A program made the position numbers and the translations under genes. The notes below the pieces were generated by a model, which did no database searches, was not told where the DNA came from, and saw only the letters and a list, made by a program, of their open reading frames with translations. 64,000 nucleotides of DNA from Quercus robur (taxonomy: Eukaryota > Streptophyta > Magnoliopsida > Fagales > Fagaceae): contig NC_065544.1 of NCBI RefSeq assembly GCF_932294415.1, positions 23,287,351 through 23,351,350 of the forward strand, given 5' to 3'. The first letter of the stretch is position 1. Each line of letters starts with the position of its first letter. This document shows, piece by piece, positions 46,573-59,183 of this stretch.

Positions 46573-48769
46573 CCATCATCAAAATCCCAACGATCTCCCA
46601 CTGGAGGCATCCAGAAATCATCTTCTTCTGCATCACTGTCATTATCAGACATATTTCTAACTTCAGAGATAATCTCCGCCCACTATACCGTTAAACCTAT
46701 TGACAATGATATTATTACCACTTTAAAGCTGGTTGAAGCTTTCAAAAGTTTTAGGGTAAAAACTTTAAATCACCAAGGTTTCAAGGAATAACTATTGCGA
46801 GATGGTACAAACTTTAGATGGTACAAACTTTAGATGGTACAAACTTTAAATCACCAAACTTTAGATTGGTTTGGTACAAACTACAAAGTAGGAAAAATTT
46901 TTGTTAAGTTTCTAGATGGTACAACTATTGGTGGACCTTGAAGTGGATTTTTTTTTTTTTTTTTTTAAATTTTAATTATGAAAATTTTACTGACTAGTTT
47001 GTCTTATTTTACTATGATTATTGATGTCGTATGGTAGTTGTGAAATTTGATAGTGTTTGTTTACGGAGTTGGTTCAGTTGATAAGGTTAACAATATACTT
47101 TATATTATATTTTCTATGTTGGTATAAAATATATTAAAATAATCTAAAAGAAAGGAATAAATCTCATTGCTATGTTACAAAATAAAATTAAGTAAGCATC
47201 GCAACAATTGTTCCAAGACGAAAGCACCTATCTTTTTGGTACTCATGAAAGCACCTATCTTTGCCAAATGGACTTGTTTAGCTTTGAGAAAGGTTTCTAA
47301 CTATGTACTTGTATGCACAATCCACTCTAATTTGCATGAAACTGCAACTGATAAGCAGCTACTATTGTTGAGCACGTGTACATGTCTCTATTAATTAACA
47401 TGTTCCTTACATGTCTTTCACAGGTGATGTTGTTCGCAAAGATTTGAAATTATAGTCAGAGGCACAAAGTTCACAAAAAATTCCGGTCACTGTGCAAGAA
47501 AATCCAGACGCCTCTCAAAAGCCATTCACCTTCATTTTCTTTCATTCTATCTTGGTACCCGCCCAATTCCCACGCATTTTCTTCGTTGTGCTTACTATCT
47601 TTCTTAATTTGATGCGTCCTTGCATCTTTGTAACTCTTTTTGTTGTAATTGTTCTTTTCTTTTAATTATATAGATTAAGATTTGTATCATAGGGCTGTAT
47701 CTGAGACATACGTAGCCGTATGATACAAATTTTGAAAAGATACTTGTAAAACAAACACAGTTGGAACATACCCAACGTGTAGTATTGTATTGGAAAGGGA
47801 AGTGGTTTTATATTTTAATGGGTGAATATCTCACTCTTCATATTAATTGCATGAAGAGATGCCTGAGTGTGTGTGTGTGTATATGCAATTAACTTCAATT
47901 TCCTCTTAATTTAATAAGTTGGGAAGTACCTAAATATAGATATTATCACTTCATACATCTTCTCTTTTGACTAACTTATTTCATAAATGAAATAAATTTT
48001 CATAAATTAAATTATTTTCAACCCTTCATACAACTTTCTTCTTGACTAACGCTTTTCATAAATTAAATAAACTTTAAACTCCATAACAAAATGTGACAAT
48101 CGACTCCCAACAAGTAATACCTAATTACATGGATGCATTCAGTTCTTTCCTGCTAATATAGAATCAACAAATCATATCGATTTGTTCGTAACAATTCACT
48201 TAGACCAATTCTTGGAACCTCAAAGGAGTGGGCAACAATATATTCTATTTTGGACTTACAATATCATCATACATAGCATTTAGTATATGCGCTCTATTAC
48301 AATTCTATAGAAAATCACTTATGTAAGCAAGATAATCGTTTTTCTATTATATTTTGTCATTAACCAAACATCAATTCCCTGAAAATGAGTTCGAATAAAA
48401 TAACAATTAAAATGAAGTCCTTGAGGTCAGCGGTGACATAAGTATGTAGTTGCAGATTTTTCTTACAAACAAAAATAAAAGTACTCATAGTTGGTGTGTA
48501 ATATAATATATAGCTTTCTTATACATCTTACATGTTTACATGATTCTACTACATTGTGTACATGTGGTCCAATCTTCTATTATGTTAAGAATTCTTGAGC
48601 TTCATTTTTACTTCGTAATGGGGGTTTCAGGTAGGAAGACACTGAGCCATCTGTGATTTTTCATCTTCCACAGCTTGCTGAAGATAAGGTAGCTTTCTTT
48701 TCATTACTTGCCTTCTGGGAAATGCACCTAGGTGTAATATTTGATTACAATTAATACTTATTCCCTAAT

Positions 48770-48870
48770 TTAGCTATAGTTGCCCTATAGTCGCGTTCCT
48801 TATAAATGTAGCTAAAACCCACCACAAATACCAGTGTTTTTAAAAACGTAGCTATAGGTATCCTTTGTAA
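48770..48870. repeat. Decayed cluster of CACTA-subterminal-like motifs
   Basis: Motifs TAGCTATAG, CCTATAGTCGCGTT and TTTTTAAAAACGTAGCTATAGG resemble degraded versions of the subterminal CCTATAGCCGCGTTTTT pattern. They lie within the leader about 1 kb upstream of the transposase start. Confidence 0.45.
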
Positions 48871-49786
48871 GAAGTACAAAGTTTCACATGATCATAGCTG
48901 CATTCATTTTGACTGTCTTCTCTGTATGTTACAAATACGACTATAGTTACAATAAGTGAGGCTTTAAAAACTTTAAATCACCCAACACAGTCAATCTTTG
49001 TATTTAATTTATAAATTTTGAAGATTCACAACACAAAATCTTAATTTCGTTGTATAATTTAATAGAAAGAAAAAAAAAATTATGATACATTACTCTTAAT
49101 GGAAATAGTTATTACATTTGCGTTATTGCTACATGTATGTTGTGACTTGTGAGGAATGCACAACCTTCTTAACAACCTACTTGTAATTTATGAACATGAC
49201 AACATTTCATAGTTCCTATATATGTCAGTAAATGTTTTCTTCCTCTTTCCATAATAACAGTATTTAATATTTGTGTAAATGTCATATTTACAGATGCAAG
49301 TGAAAGTAGTATTATAGTAATTAGCCATTTTAGGTTGAATCACCACTATTGAATCCACAGGGGTTATTCGATACATATTGAGAAACATACAAACAGGAAA
49401 ATGATTTTAGCTTAGATTATCACATGTAGGAGACGACTTCTTTGTTGGACATAGTTATCTTGGTATTCTGGAGGTTATAATTATTACAATTGCATGCATA
49501 TGTGATTTGTTAATATCTTATTCCAACAATTATGCTTAAAATATTCAAAACATATCACATTAAGTTATGCTTCATTTAGTGTTACTATTTAGAAAATTGA
49601 AAGTATAGGTTATTCTTGATGTAGTGATATATATATGTTCTATGAAAATCTATGCATAGTTGGGTATGTTTGTTCTTTACAAATCAGTAATAGGTCTCAG
49701 ATCACCTCTGAATCTAATTTGACGGTTTATTGGCTATGCATTACCAAATGTTGTTGTAGGTCAGATATTGTTTATCTTGTATAGTC

Positions 49787-52700
49787 ATGGATAAAAGTTG
49801 GATGAAGAAGCAGAGGGGTTCAAGGGAATATATTGAAGGTGTACTTAAATTTGTGGAATTTGCATCAAAACATGCAAGCGATGGGAAAATCTTTTGTCCT
49901 TGTACCAAATGTGTGAATATGAATTTGGTACTGCCAGGGGTGGCACGTGAACATCTTTGGAGTAAGGGGATGCTTCAAAATTACACACTTTGGAAATGGC
50001 ATGGGGAATCGGCGGCTGTGCCAACTGCCACTGAATGTGGGAGTAGTCATGTCCAAGAGTCCTTAGAACAATACGGTGACTTTCGTGGGATGTTGCATGA
50101 TTTGTACCCCACGCATGGAATGCCACCTGAACCAATGGACGAAGGGGAAACTGTGCAACAACCGGCTCAAGGTCCAAATGATGGTGCACAAAAGTTTTAC
50201 AAAATGATAGATGATGTGAACAAACCTTTATATGCTGGGTGTACAAAATTTAGCATATTCTCAGCCATCGTTGTGTTGTTCCAGTTGAAGACTCTTTGTG
50301 GTTGGACGAACAAGTCATTTACTATGTTGCTTCAACTCTTGATGGATATGCTCCCTTCTGACGCTAAGTTGCCAAAGGACCATTATGAGGCTAAGAAAAT
50401 AGTTCGAGATTTGGGTTTGGGGTATGAGAAGATCCATGCTTGTCCCAATGATTGTATGCTATTTTGGAAGGAGAATGTTAACCTCGAGGCATGTCCTTGT
50501 TGCAAAGAAAGTAGGTGGAAACCGAATGAGGCATCTGTTACAAATAATAATGCCTCATCTAGTAAGGGAAAGAAGAAAGCTGCAAAGATCCTACGCTGGT
50601 TTCCCTTAAAGCCAAGATTGCAGCGATTATTTTTGTCACCTGACTTGGCTAGTTCTATGAAATGGCATGCTAATGGTCGTACAGAGGACGGGGTAATGCG
50701 GCATCCTGCTGACTCGGATGCATGGAAAATGTTTGACACTATGCATTTACAGTTCTCGTCTGAGCCTCGTAATGTCAGACTTGGATTAGCTGCGGATGGA
50801 TTCAACCCCTTCGGAATGCTGAGTACTACTCACAGCACTTGGCCTGTCATGCTAGTCCCTTACAATCTCCCGCCTTGGTTGTGCATGAAACGGTCATCTT
50901 TGATTTTATCACTAGTTATTCCTGGACCTAAATCTCCAGGGATTGCAATAGATGTGTACTTGCAACCCTTAGTAGAAGAATTGAGGGAATTATGGGATGT
51001 TGGAGTAGAAGCGTACGATGCATCTTCAAAAAATGTATTTCAATTGCATGCAGCATTGATGTGGACGGTACATGACTTTCCTGCATACGCAGATGTGTCG
51101 GGTTGGAGTACGAAGGGTAAGTTTGCGTGTCCTTGTTGTGCCTCAGAGACCGACTCCAAATATTTAAAAAATGGCCGCAAATTCTGTTATATGGGACATA
51201 GGCGATGGTTGGGTAGTGACCACGAATTTCGGAAAGAAGATACTTTATTTGATGGATTCACTGATATGCGAGTGGCTCCTGTGCCACCAGTTGCGTCAGA
51301 CATAATTGTGGACACTGAAACTTTACTTACACGTTGTCTGGGAAAGAAATGTCGAGAAAAATACAATAAAAGAAAGAGAGGTGAGGCAAACCAGTATGTT
51401 TGGAAGAAGAGAAGTATTTTTTTCACATTGCCTTATTGGAAGGATCACAAGTTGCGACACAATCTTGATGTGATGCATATAGAGAAGAATGTGATGGACA
51501 ATATACTTAGCACTTTGCTGAACGTGAAGGACTGGACAAAGGACAATTACAAGGCACGCCTTGACTTGGCGGAAATGGGAATAAGGAGAGAACTCCACCT
51601 ACAGCGAAAAGGTGATGATAAGTATATGATACCGCCTGCGTGTTTTCATATGACTGCATTGGAGAAAGATGGTTTCTTGCAAGTTTTGCGAGACGTAAAA
51701 GTGCCCGATGGATATGCTTCCAACATCTCCTGCCGTGTCAACCTCAAAGAACGTAAGATTTCTGGTTTAAAGAGTCACGATAATCACATCCTGATGCAAC
51801 AACTCCTTCCAATTGCTTTACGAGGATCTTTGCCATCGCATGTTATTAGGCCTTTGATAAAGTTAGCTTGTTTCTTTAGGAAAATTTGTTCGAAAACCCT
51901 TACGGTGTTTGATATTGCGAGTGCTGAGGCTGACATTGCAGTGACGTTGTGTGAATTGGAAAAGATATTTCCTCCATCTTTCTTCACTGTGATGGTACAT
52001 TTGGTCATGCACTTGGCTACTGAAGCCAAGATTGGTGGTCCAGTTCAGTACCGTTGGATGTACCCCATTGAGAGGTAAGTCATAGGTAATACATGTACAG
52101 TATGAGGTTTCATGTGTGCTTTGTAATAGCTAGTGTCAATTACTAACCTTGTCATGCGCATTATAGGTACCTCTCACGCCTTAAGTCTTATGTAAGAAAC
52201 AGGGCTGCTCCAGAAGGGTGTATTGCCGAAGGCTACATAGTGGAGGAATGTTTAACGTTTTGTTCATTGTATATGGAAGGAGTCGAAACTATATTCTCAC
52301 GACCCACAAGGACAATGGAGGAGTCAACAGGGGTGGTTTCAAGTGTGGCACTAGAAAGTAGGGAATTGACCCAAGCTCATCGCTATGTGCTATTCAATTC
52401 CGAGAACATTTACCAGTTTCGTGAGTAAGTATTATGGACATCAATATAATTGCACGAGAATCCAATGTGCGCTCCGTGTATTAACACTAATACAATTGCC
52501 ATCTCATGTAGGATGCACAAAAGTTTTACGAAGGATGAACTTCAAAAGGGCCATTGTCGTATATCCAATGCTACTATTCATAAGCACCACATGGAGAACT
52601 TTTGTGGCTGGTTTAGATCTCACGTACGTGTCATATATTCAACTTTTTAACATTGCAACTTTCCCATAAGTAGAAGGACGGTACTAATTAGACTCAGTTA

Positions 52701-53463
52701 ATTTGTTTGATTATATTAGGTGATGTCAATGACTGCTGCTGATAGGGAAAGAAGTGGACTTAGTGATACACTTGTCATGCTTTCGAAAGGGCCATATACT
52801 TCAGTAAATCGGCTGAAACATTATGTCATAAATGGGTTAAAATTTAGGAGTTCGAATGTCGAGGGAAATAGAAAAACGCAAAATAGTGGAGTTAGTGTTG
52901 CCACTGAAGGTGGCAATATGTACTATGGTGTGTTGACAGATATCATTGAGTTGAATTATTCTGGCAATATCAAACATGTATTATTCAAGTGTAAATGGGT
53001 TGATGATCAAAATAGGAGGGGATATAAGACTGATGAGTTTGGGTTTCCTATGGTGAATTTTAATCATTCCGTACATGGTGGGGAGGAAATGGTGCATGAA
53101 CCATATGTGTTGGCGTCTCAAGCTACACAAGTTTTTTATGTTGAAGATAAAAGGCAGAAACATTGGTATGTTGTCGTTAAAACGAAAGCCAGAGATGTAT
53201 TTGATGCAGGTATTGGGCCCCATTGTAATGAGGATGACACGGATGAGTTTCTTGAGAACATCCCGTACTCTGTCACTAGTCCTGATGTTGGTAGGGATGA
53301 CCTTCGTTGGGGTCGAGATGATGTGGAGGGAATGACAATTGATGCCTCTATCATTAGCCCAAGAGATCTTCCTGAAATGGACGACTTGGATGAGTGTGAG
53401 TTCATTGATGATGACTCCAACGATGAAGATGACAACGAAGTCGATTACAGTGATGATGAGTAG
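49787..53463 (+). CDS. CACTA TNPD-type transposase, four exons
   Basis: The catalytic transposase of the element; it is expected to act in the nucleus on the CACTA ends. Exons by consensus splice sites: 49787-52074, 52167-52424, 52512-52623, 52720-53463, giving 1133 residues with no stop. Residues about 1-75 are a transposase-associated domain with conserved CPCTKC; about 215-600 is the Transposase_21 (tnp2) core with LAADGFNPFG (about 335), WTVHDFPAY (about 429) and DVMHIEKNV (about 560), which hold likely acidic catalytic residues; about 628-850 is DUF4218; about 950-1030 is DUF4216; the tail is very acidic. Phase is kept at every junction (AG|G, GA|G, then a clean codon). The last frame shows a GTG at 52720, which is an internal codon after the splice, not a start. 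Confidence 0.93.
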
Positions 53464-54339
53464 TGTAATAGGATATTGTTGTGGTATGCGTAATTGTGTT
53501 ATAGTTAATTATTATTGAAATTATAAGTTCTCATTTGTAAATGCATATTGCGTGCAAAGTTTGACATTGTTGCATATATATGTACAAACTGTTATTTTGT
53601 CAAAATTGTTAAAAAATAAAAGTTTGAACATATAATCACTAATAACATAGACATATCTTTCCGGTTCGTTCAGGGCTCTGGAGTCACTATGACTCTGCGT
53701 ATGACTTGAAAAGCACAACCTAGAAGGATTTAGACGTTTGAAAGGATTGTTATTGTGAATTCCTCCCTATCAGTCTATGACCCTATCCTCTTTCACAATT
53801 TGCCTACGGATGTATGTAGTATGTACATGATTTAATTGTGATTGAGCATGACTAATATGTGATTAAGCTAACTCAAACTAAGTGGGAAGTGTGAACATAA
53901 TTTTAGTAGGAAATTAATAGGCTAAAATAAAACTTACTTCATTTACATAACAAAGTTGCTACAAACGAGACTAAATCTTTACCTATACTAAAAGAGAAAA
54001 TTGTAGGGAAAAACATTTAACATGGTTTTGGTATGGGGTTGAGTTGTCTTTTTTTTTTTTCTTACTTTGAAATGAAGACTCTAGTTACACTTGTGTCTTT
54101 GTTATAGGATATATGTGTCCTCATGACTTAAGAATCGGATTGATACTCATATATAATTATTAGGTGAAACTGTTACTTCTTCATGTTGTTGCATATATAT
54201 GTTATAACTGTTATATTTTCGTGTTGTTAAGAAATAATAGTTTTAACATACATAATTATCTTTACTACAGTTAACAATTATTGGCCGTGCTTCTTAACCA
54301 TTTTTCCTCTTTGTGTTGTAAAAGGTGTTGGACGCAACA
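53464..54339. other. Spacer between the CACTA genes
   Basis: AT-rich, with the 3' flank of the transposase gene and presumably the promoter of the TNPA-type gene. I see no clear TATA box and no repeat. Confidence 0.5.
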
Positions 54340-57300
54340 ATGGGGAGGAAACGTCAGTTGCGACTTGTTTACGTTGGGCAAGGATCATCACAGTCACGAC
54401 AACGGGTGGAGGCAGCTGATGAGGAACCCCACATTTCTGAGGATGCAAGACCGGTGGCAACACCGGTGGCAAGTGACGATGATGAGACACTAGCTCCAGG
54501 TATTGGTCATGTTTTCGAATGTAAGGTTTGATGTTTATTATTGGATGCTTAGATCAATTCGAGCTAATACATATAGGAATTCATTTGGTTCACAGTTTTT
54601 TAATATTGTAGGATTAATTTATGTTTTGCAATTTCAATTATGAGTTGGTGGTTTACATCATTTCATAATATAATTAACATATCAAGGTATATTGAGTATA
54701 TTCTGCTGACTTTGGTCCATTAATTTCCTTTGGGTCCAATTCAGTCCGTTCTGGTCTATTTGGTCCAATTTGGTCTGCTCAGTCCATTCATTTCTGCTCA
54801 GTCTATTTTGGTCCTACAGTGTCTACCTCGGTCCTTTAGGTCCACTATGGTCCATTCGATCACTTCAGTCCAATTTCATGGCATTGGTTTTTCAATTGGG
54901 ATGTTCCTGACATGTTATATACTTGACTCGAAGCCAACTATATGCAGTAAAGTATAACCAAGACATTCCCTCTGTATTTCCAAATTAACAAAGTGTGGAA
55001 AAATGCAAAACCTTGATTATCAATTCCAAGTATGTAGGATCTATTCCATCTTGGGTATCACTCTATCCGGAGAGAGATTAAAAAAAAATGTGATATGTTC
55101 TTGTAGATTATTGTTATACTTGCTTAATTAAGCTAGCAATTTCCAATTACCAGTTAACTTTAGGAAATTGGTAAACAAATTTGCTGAAGTTGAATGATCA
55201 AAGAGAAGATCGGGTTGAAATTATATATTCTAAATCCAAATTTATTAAGGATAATTGAAGGCAACCCGTGACGAAGCATGGTTGCTCGTCTTTTCAGAAA
55301 GCTACGTAAGTGGGTTACATGAATGCGTGGGAGAAAGGCCTAAATTTACTTATGTTTTGTAACCATGAAATCGTAAACCTTTTATTATTTCAATTGGTAG
55401 ATGCATAATTTTTGCGTGGTGTGACATTTTTCACTAGTTCTAAGCTTTGTTAAATCAGTTCTAATATTGCTGGTCTTGTAGATACAGATGATTATGTTCA
55501 AACCCAAACACCGGTACAAAATCCAGCACCGGAACATAATCGAGCATCAGAAAATAGGCCTGGAAAACGTGGGAAAACAAGGTTGGCTGACATATGGGCA
55601 ATGACTGGTGAGTACAAAATTCAGTTGCCGTTAAATGATGAAGGCCAACCGATTGGCGATGACGGGGAATTGTTCGTTCGATGGTTGGGCTCGTTTTGCG
55701 AGAATGGCCTATTATGCCCGCTTACGCCTGCTGGGTGGCCAAGTGTCCCTAAAAAGTTTAAAAATGATTGTTGGACGGAGATTAAGGTAGTATGAAAATG
55801 AAATATTAGTTATTTTTATTTACACCTGCTGTCCTAATTAAAATACTACATTTTGCTAACTCCACTGTCTTATTTCAGCAACGGTATATAATTGATCCCA
55901 CTATTGTCGAACCACCCAATCAAATGGGATGGGCAATGAGTCAGCTAGGAGAACTAAGGAGGAATCGCAGGACCAAGTTGAAGAAGGATCACAAAAAACC
56001 TGGGCTGTCACGTGAACAAGTATTGGCTATTGAACCGCCTGGGGTTATCCCAGCACAGTGGAAGGAGATGGTTGATTATTGGTTCAATGAAAAAACTGAG
56101 GTACTGCTACTTTCTTTGTCTTACTCATGTTCATGGTAATTTAGTGAAGAGATGTTTTGATTTTTTTAAATTTTCTTTTTTTGATGGTAATGTGGTTGCA
56201 GACATTAAGTCTCAAAAACAAGGCGAGTCGAGACAAGCAAAAAGACATAGCAAGATGTGGGGCAAAAAGTTTTGCTCAAATTTCTGCTGAAATGGTAATA
56301 AGTAAACTTAGAATTCATAAATGCCTACATGATGTCCCCTGATATTTTGAGGTCAAATTTACCAACTTAATCTCATTTCATATGTTTTAGGAATAAGGAT
56401 AAGTTAATTAAATTATAGGTTTTTTGGTAAGTAAAAAATGCAATACATAGCTTTATGCATCCTTGTAATATATAGAGATGACGTTGTTAATCCTCTTAAT
56501 GTATACATCACCCATGGGTAATTTTACTAAGTCCAAACATTTTAGGTTACTCATGGGTAATTTGAGATGCGCATCTCAATCTTATCTCAAATAGAGTGTT
56601 ATTATAGAAAGTCTATGATGCCTATTTTCTAACTCTCCATGTCATTTTTATTTTTAATCTCTTCATTTAACAACCCCATGTGTATTTGGAAGGTAGCTAA
56701 ATCCTCTCATTATGTTACTACTCTCTCAGCTTTATCTTTATTTCAGTAACTTTGTTATGTTATGACTATCTCATTGTGGACTTGTGTTAATTGTGGCATA
56801 ACAACATTATATAGTTAGTGTTTATTGTAATTATGTTTGTTCATCATATAGGCGAAAGATAAAGGGGCGGCAGTCGAACGCGCGGATGTATTTCAAAAAG
56901 TATACCGTACGAAAGATGGGGTTGCTGTTAGTGACCGTGTGCAAGATCAGATGGTAAGGACAATTTAATCGAATTGAATTTTAGTGTATTTTGTGTTTGT
57001 ATTAATTCTGGTGTGTAATATGTTGTTTGGTTTTTGTGGGAAAACAGGATAGGATGGCAGCACTTTTGAATGAACAGGACATACGACTACACGGAGAGAT
57101 TGGTAATAGAATCCTCTGGTCGAAGGACGACGCATATGCTCGGGTGATAGGTCTTGATAAGCGCCCAGGTCGTGTACGTGGGGTAGGCTTTGGGATCACC
57201 CCATCAGGAAGAAGTGCCAGAAATGCATCACAGTTTACCTCGACTACTACTCCATTGTCAAGCAGAACTCACGAAAGGATGTCAGACTTGGAGACGAGTC

Positions 57301-57611
57301 ATGAAGAGCTAAGGGAGGCACTAGCTAAATCTAGGGAGGAACTAGCAATTTGTAGGGGGGAAGTAGCTCAATCCGAGGCGAGGCATAGGGAGGAAATGGC
57401 TGAAGCTGAGGCGAGGGCCCAAGCACGGATGGCTGAAATGATGGCGTCGATGAAAACCATGTTTGCTTCACTTAGCCAGGGGATACATAATTTGGGTCAT
57501 TCTCAGGTACTAAACAAATTTTATTTAGCCAAGAACTTAATATCTTGCACACGCATTGGTATGTGATATTAATACGATGCCTTTAATATATTTTAGGATG
57601 ACAGTGCTTGA
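54340..57611 (+). CDS. CACTA TNPA-type protein with Transposase_24 (Ptta/En/Spm) domain, seven exons
   Basis: In En/Spm the TNPA partner binds the subterminal repeats and assists excision. Exons by GT-AG sites: 54340-54499, 55482-55786, 55879-56100, 56202-56294, 56852-56953, 57048-57506, 57597-57611, giving 451 residues with phase kept throughout and a TGA stop. The N-terminus is basic (MGRKRQLRLVYVGQG). The Transposase_24-like region spans about residues 80-230 (GDDGELFVRWLGSF, WPSVPKKFKNDCW, GWAMSQLGELRRNRR). The C-terminal third has a charged heptad-like coiled coil (about 345-430) likely to make dimers. Start 54340 is preferred over the upstream in-frame ATG at 54325 because MGRKRQ resembles relatives as I remember them. 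The exon limits are my reading and not backed by a transcript. Confidence 0.85.
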
Positions 57612-58089
57612 TGGGAATGGAACTGTGAATCCTGAGGTAAAACAAAATTTCTCTAAAAATTTCTCTACAAACAGTAGCCTTCATATAAACATACCATGCT
57701 ATGATGGATAAAGTATTGCTGAACTTGATTGAATTCGAAGTTTTGACTAGGTTGTTTTAACGAATAGTTGAACTATTGCATAGTCTTCCTCTCATGTTAC
57801 TCTTTGTATTTTTTTTTTTTAATCCAAATGAGCTCTCTCCCTCATAACATTATTCTCCCAAATTGCTACATTGTGAGGCCTTTTGATACAACTGTGCATC
57901 TAAGCATTGCGGAATTACAATTTCAAATTCATGTTTAGAGTATTATGTATTGGGGGCAAAAATTTGGCAAATTTAACTCCCGCCAGAATAATTTGTGCAG
58001 ACTTATTTTGAAGTGGACAACAAAGCAAACTGGTTGCTGCCTGTGGCTGTTTGAGAGCAATTTAGAATGTACAAAAATCATTTTGGTAT
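57612..58089 (+). other. 3' flank of the TNPA-type gene
   Basis: No gene is seen. Probably 3' untranslated sequence of the TNPA-type transcript followed by spacer up to the minisatellite. Confidence 0.45.
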
Positions 58090-58600
58090 ATTTTTTGTGA
58101 TGTACAAAAATCCTTGTGATGTAGGAATGCGAACTTGTGTATTTCCTTTGTGATGTTCATGAAACTTGTGATGTTTATTATGGAACTTGTGATCTCGGGA
58201 TGTAATGACGTTTATGCAACTTGTTTATTTTCTTTTTGATGTATATGGAACTTGTGATGTAGGAATGGGAAGTTGTTTAATTCCCTTGTGATGTTTACGG
58301 AACTTGTGACCCCAAGGATGTATTGACGTTTATGGAACTTGTTTATTTTCTTTTTAATGTATATGGAACTTGTGATGTAGGAATGGGAAGTTGTTTAGAT
58401 CCCTTGTGATGTTTATGGAACTTGTGATATAGGAATGGGTGATCGTTTAATTCCCTTGTGATGTAATGACGTTTATGGAACTTGTTTATTTTCTGTTTGA
58501 TGTATATGGAACTTGTGATGTAGGAATGGAAGTTGTTTAATTCCCTTGTGATGTTTATGGAATATGTGATTCTTGGGATGTAATAAGTTGTGAAAGAAGG
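58090..58600. repeat. Minisatellite between the TNPA gene and the 3' array
   Basis: A higher-order unit of roughly 100-130 bp repeated about three to four times, built from shorter GGAACTTGTGATGTAGGAAT and TTCCCTTGTGATGTTTA blocks. It lies just inside the 3' subterminal array. Confidence 0.85.
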
Positions 58601-58679
58601 GAGTTGTGTGTATAGCAGGAAGTTGTGTGTATAGCAGGAAGTTCAGAAAGCAGAGAAAAAAAATTAAAAAAAAAAAAAA

Positions 58680-59183
58680 AACCTATAGCCGCGTTTTTTA
58701 AAACGCGGCTATAGCGTGATCAATGTTGCTGGGAAATAGCTATAGCCGCGTTTCTTAGAAACGCCGCTATAGGTTCCGTTTCAGCTGCGTTTCAAACGCG
58801 GCTACAGACGTCGTATTCAGCTTGTTTGGAATACCTATAGCCGCGTTTTTAAAAACGCGGCTATAGGTCCGCAACCATAGCCGCGTTTGAAACGCAGCTC
58901 GAAGCTGTCCTGGAGCCGCGTTTTTAGTAAACGCGGCTATAGGTCGAATCCTATAGCCGCGTTTTTAGTAAACGTGGCTATAGGTCGAATCCTAGAGCCG
59001 CAGTTAGAAAACGCGGCTCCAGGTCCGGTTTTAGCCGCGTTTTCAAAAAACGCGGCTATAGGCTTTGAGCCGCGGACTTTGTAAACGCGACCATAGGAAA
59101 CGCGGCTAAAAGCCTATAGCTGCGTTTTTGGGGTCTTAAGCTGCGTTTTTCAAACGCAGCTTTAGACCCTTTTTTTTGTAGTG
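58680..59183. promoter_or_regulatory. CACTA 3' subterminal repeat array and terminus
   Basis: About two dozen copies of GCCGCGTTTT and its complement, almost all as facing pairs separated by 0-6 bases, commonly within the larger motif CCTATAGCCGCGTTTTT. The array ends at TTTTTTTTGTAGTG. Many more copies are present here than at the 5' end. Confidence 0.87.

Larger units (their letters stand above)
39530..49759 (+). other. Long noncoding leader or intron region of the CACTA element
   Basis: More than 10 kb without a convincing gene. It is AT-rich, with (GTGT) near 39778, two near-copies of an 82-bp-type unit at about 42930 and 43012 (CCCACTTTACCTT), and a (GA)n at 44866-44886. A decayed CACTA-like terminus, a near-perfect palindrome, a tandem repeat and a compound microsatellite are listed separately. 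Older insertions have probably enlarged this region, but I cannot set their limits. Confidence 0.5.
38868..59183 (+). mobile_element. Complete CACTA (En/Spm) DNA transposon, 20.3 kb, possibly autonomous
   Basis: It begins CACTACAAAAAACGCGG and ends TTTTTTTTGTAGTG, giving 12-bp identical inverted termini, with the 3-bp target duplication TAT on each side (38865-38867 and 59184-59186). Both ends carry arrays of GCCGCGTTTT motifs. Between them are a noncoding leader of about 10.9 kb, a TNPD-type transposase (49787-53463) and a TNPA-type gene (54340-57611), both on the plus strand and open across their predicted exons. It is larger than I would expect for a typical member because of the long leader. 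All parts needed for an autonomous CACTA seem present, which cannot prove activity. Confidence 0.93.

Noticed and set aside
46287-46791. Several overlapping frames of 100-158 codons on both strands
   Set aside because: They arise from the GT/GCT microsatellite and consist of Cys-Val or His-Thr repeats; no family resemblance.
52720-52722. GTG as a start codon for a separate 247-residue protein
   Set aside because: A splice acceptor lies right before it and phase matches the preceding exon, so it is an internal codon of the transposase gene.
58090-58600. Regularly spaced repeats that could suggest a CRISPR-like array
   Set aside because: The units are long, imperfect and nested, with no unique spacers of fixed length, and the context is a plant transposon. 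It is a minisatellite.
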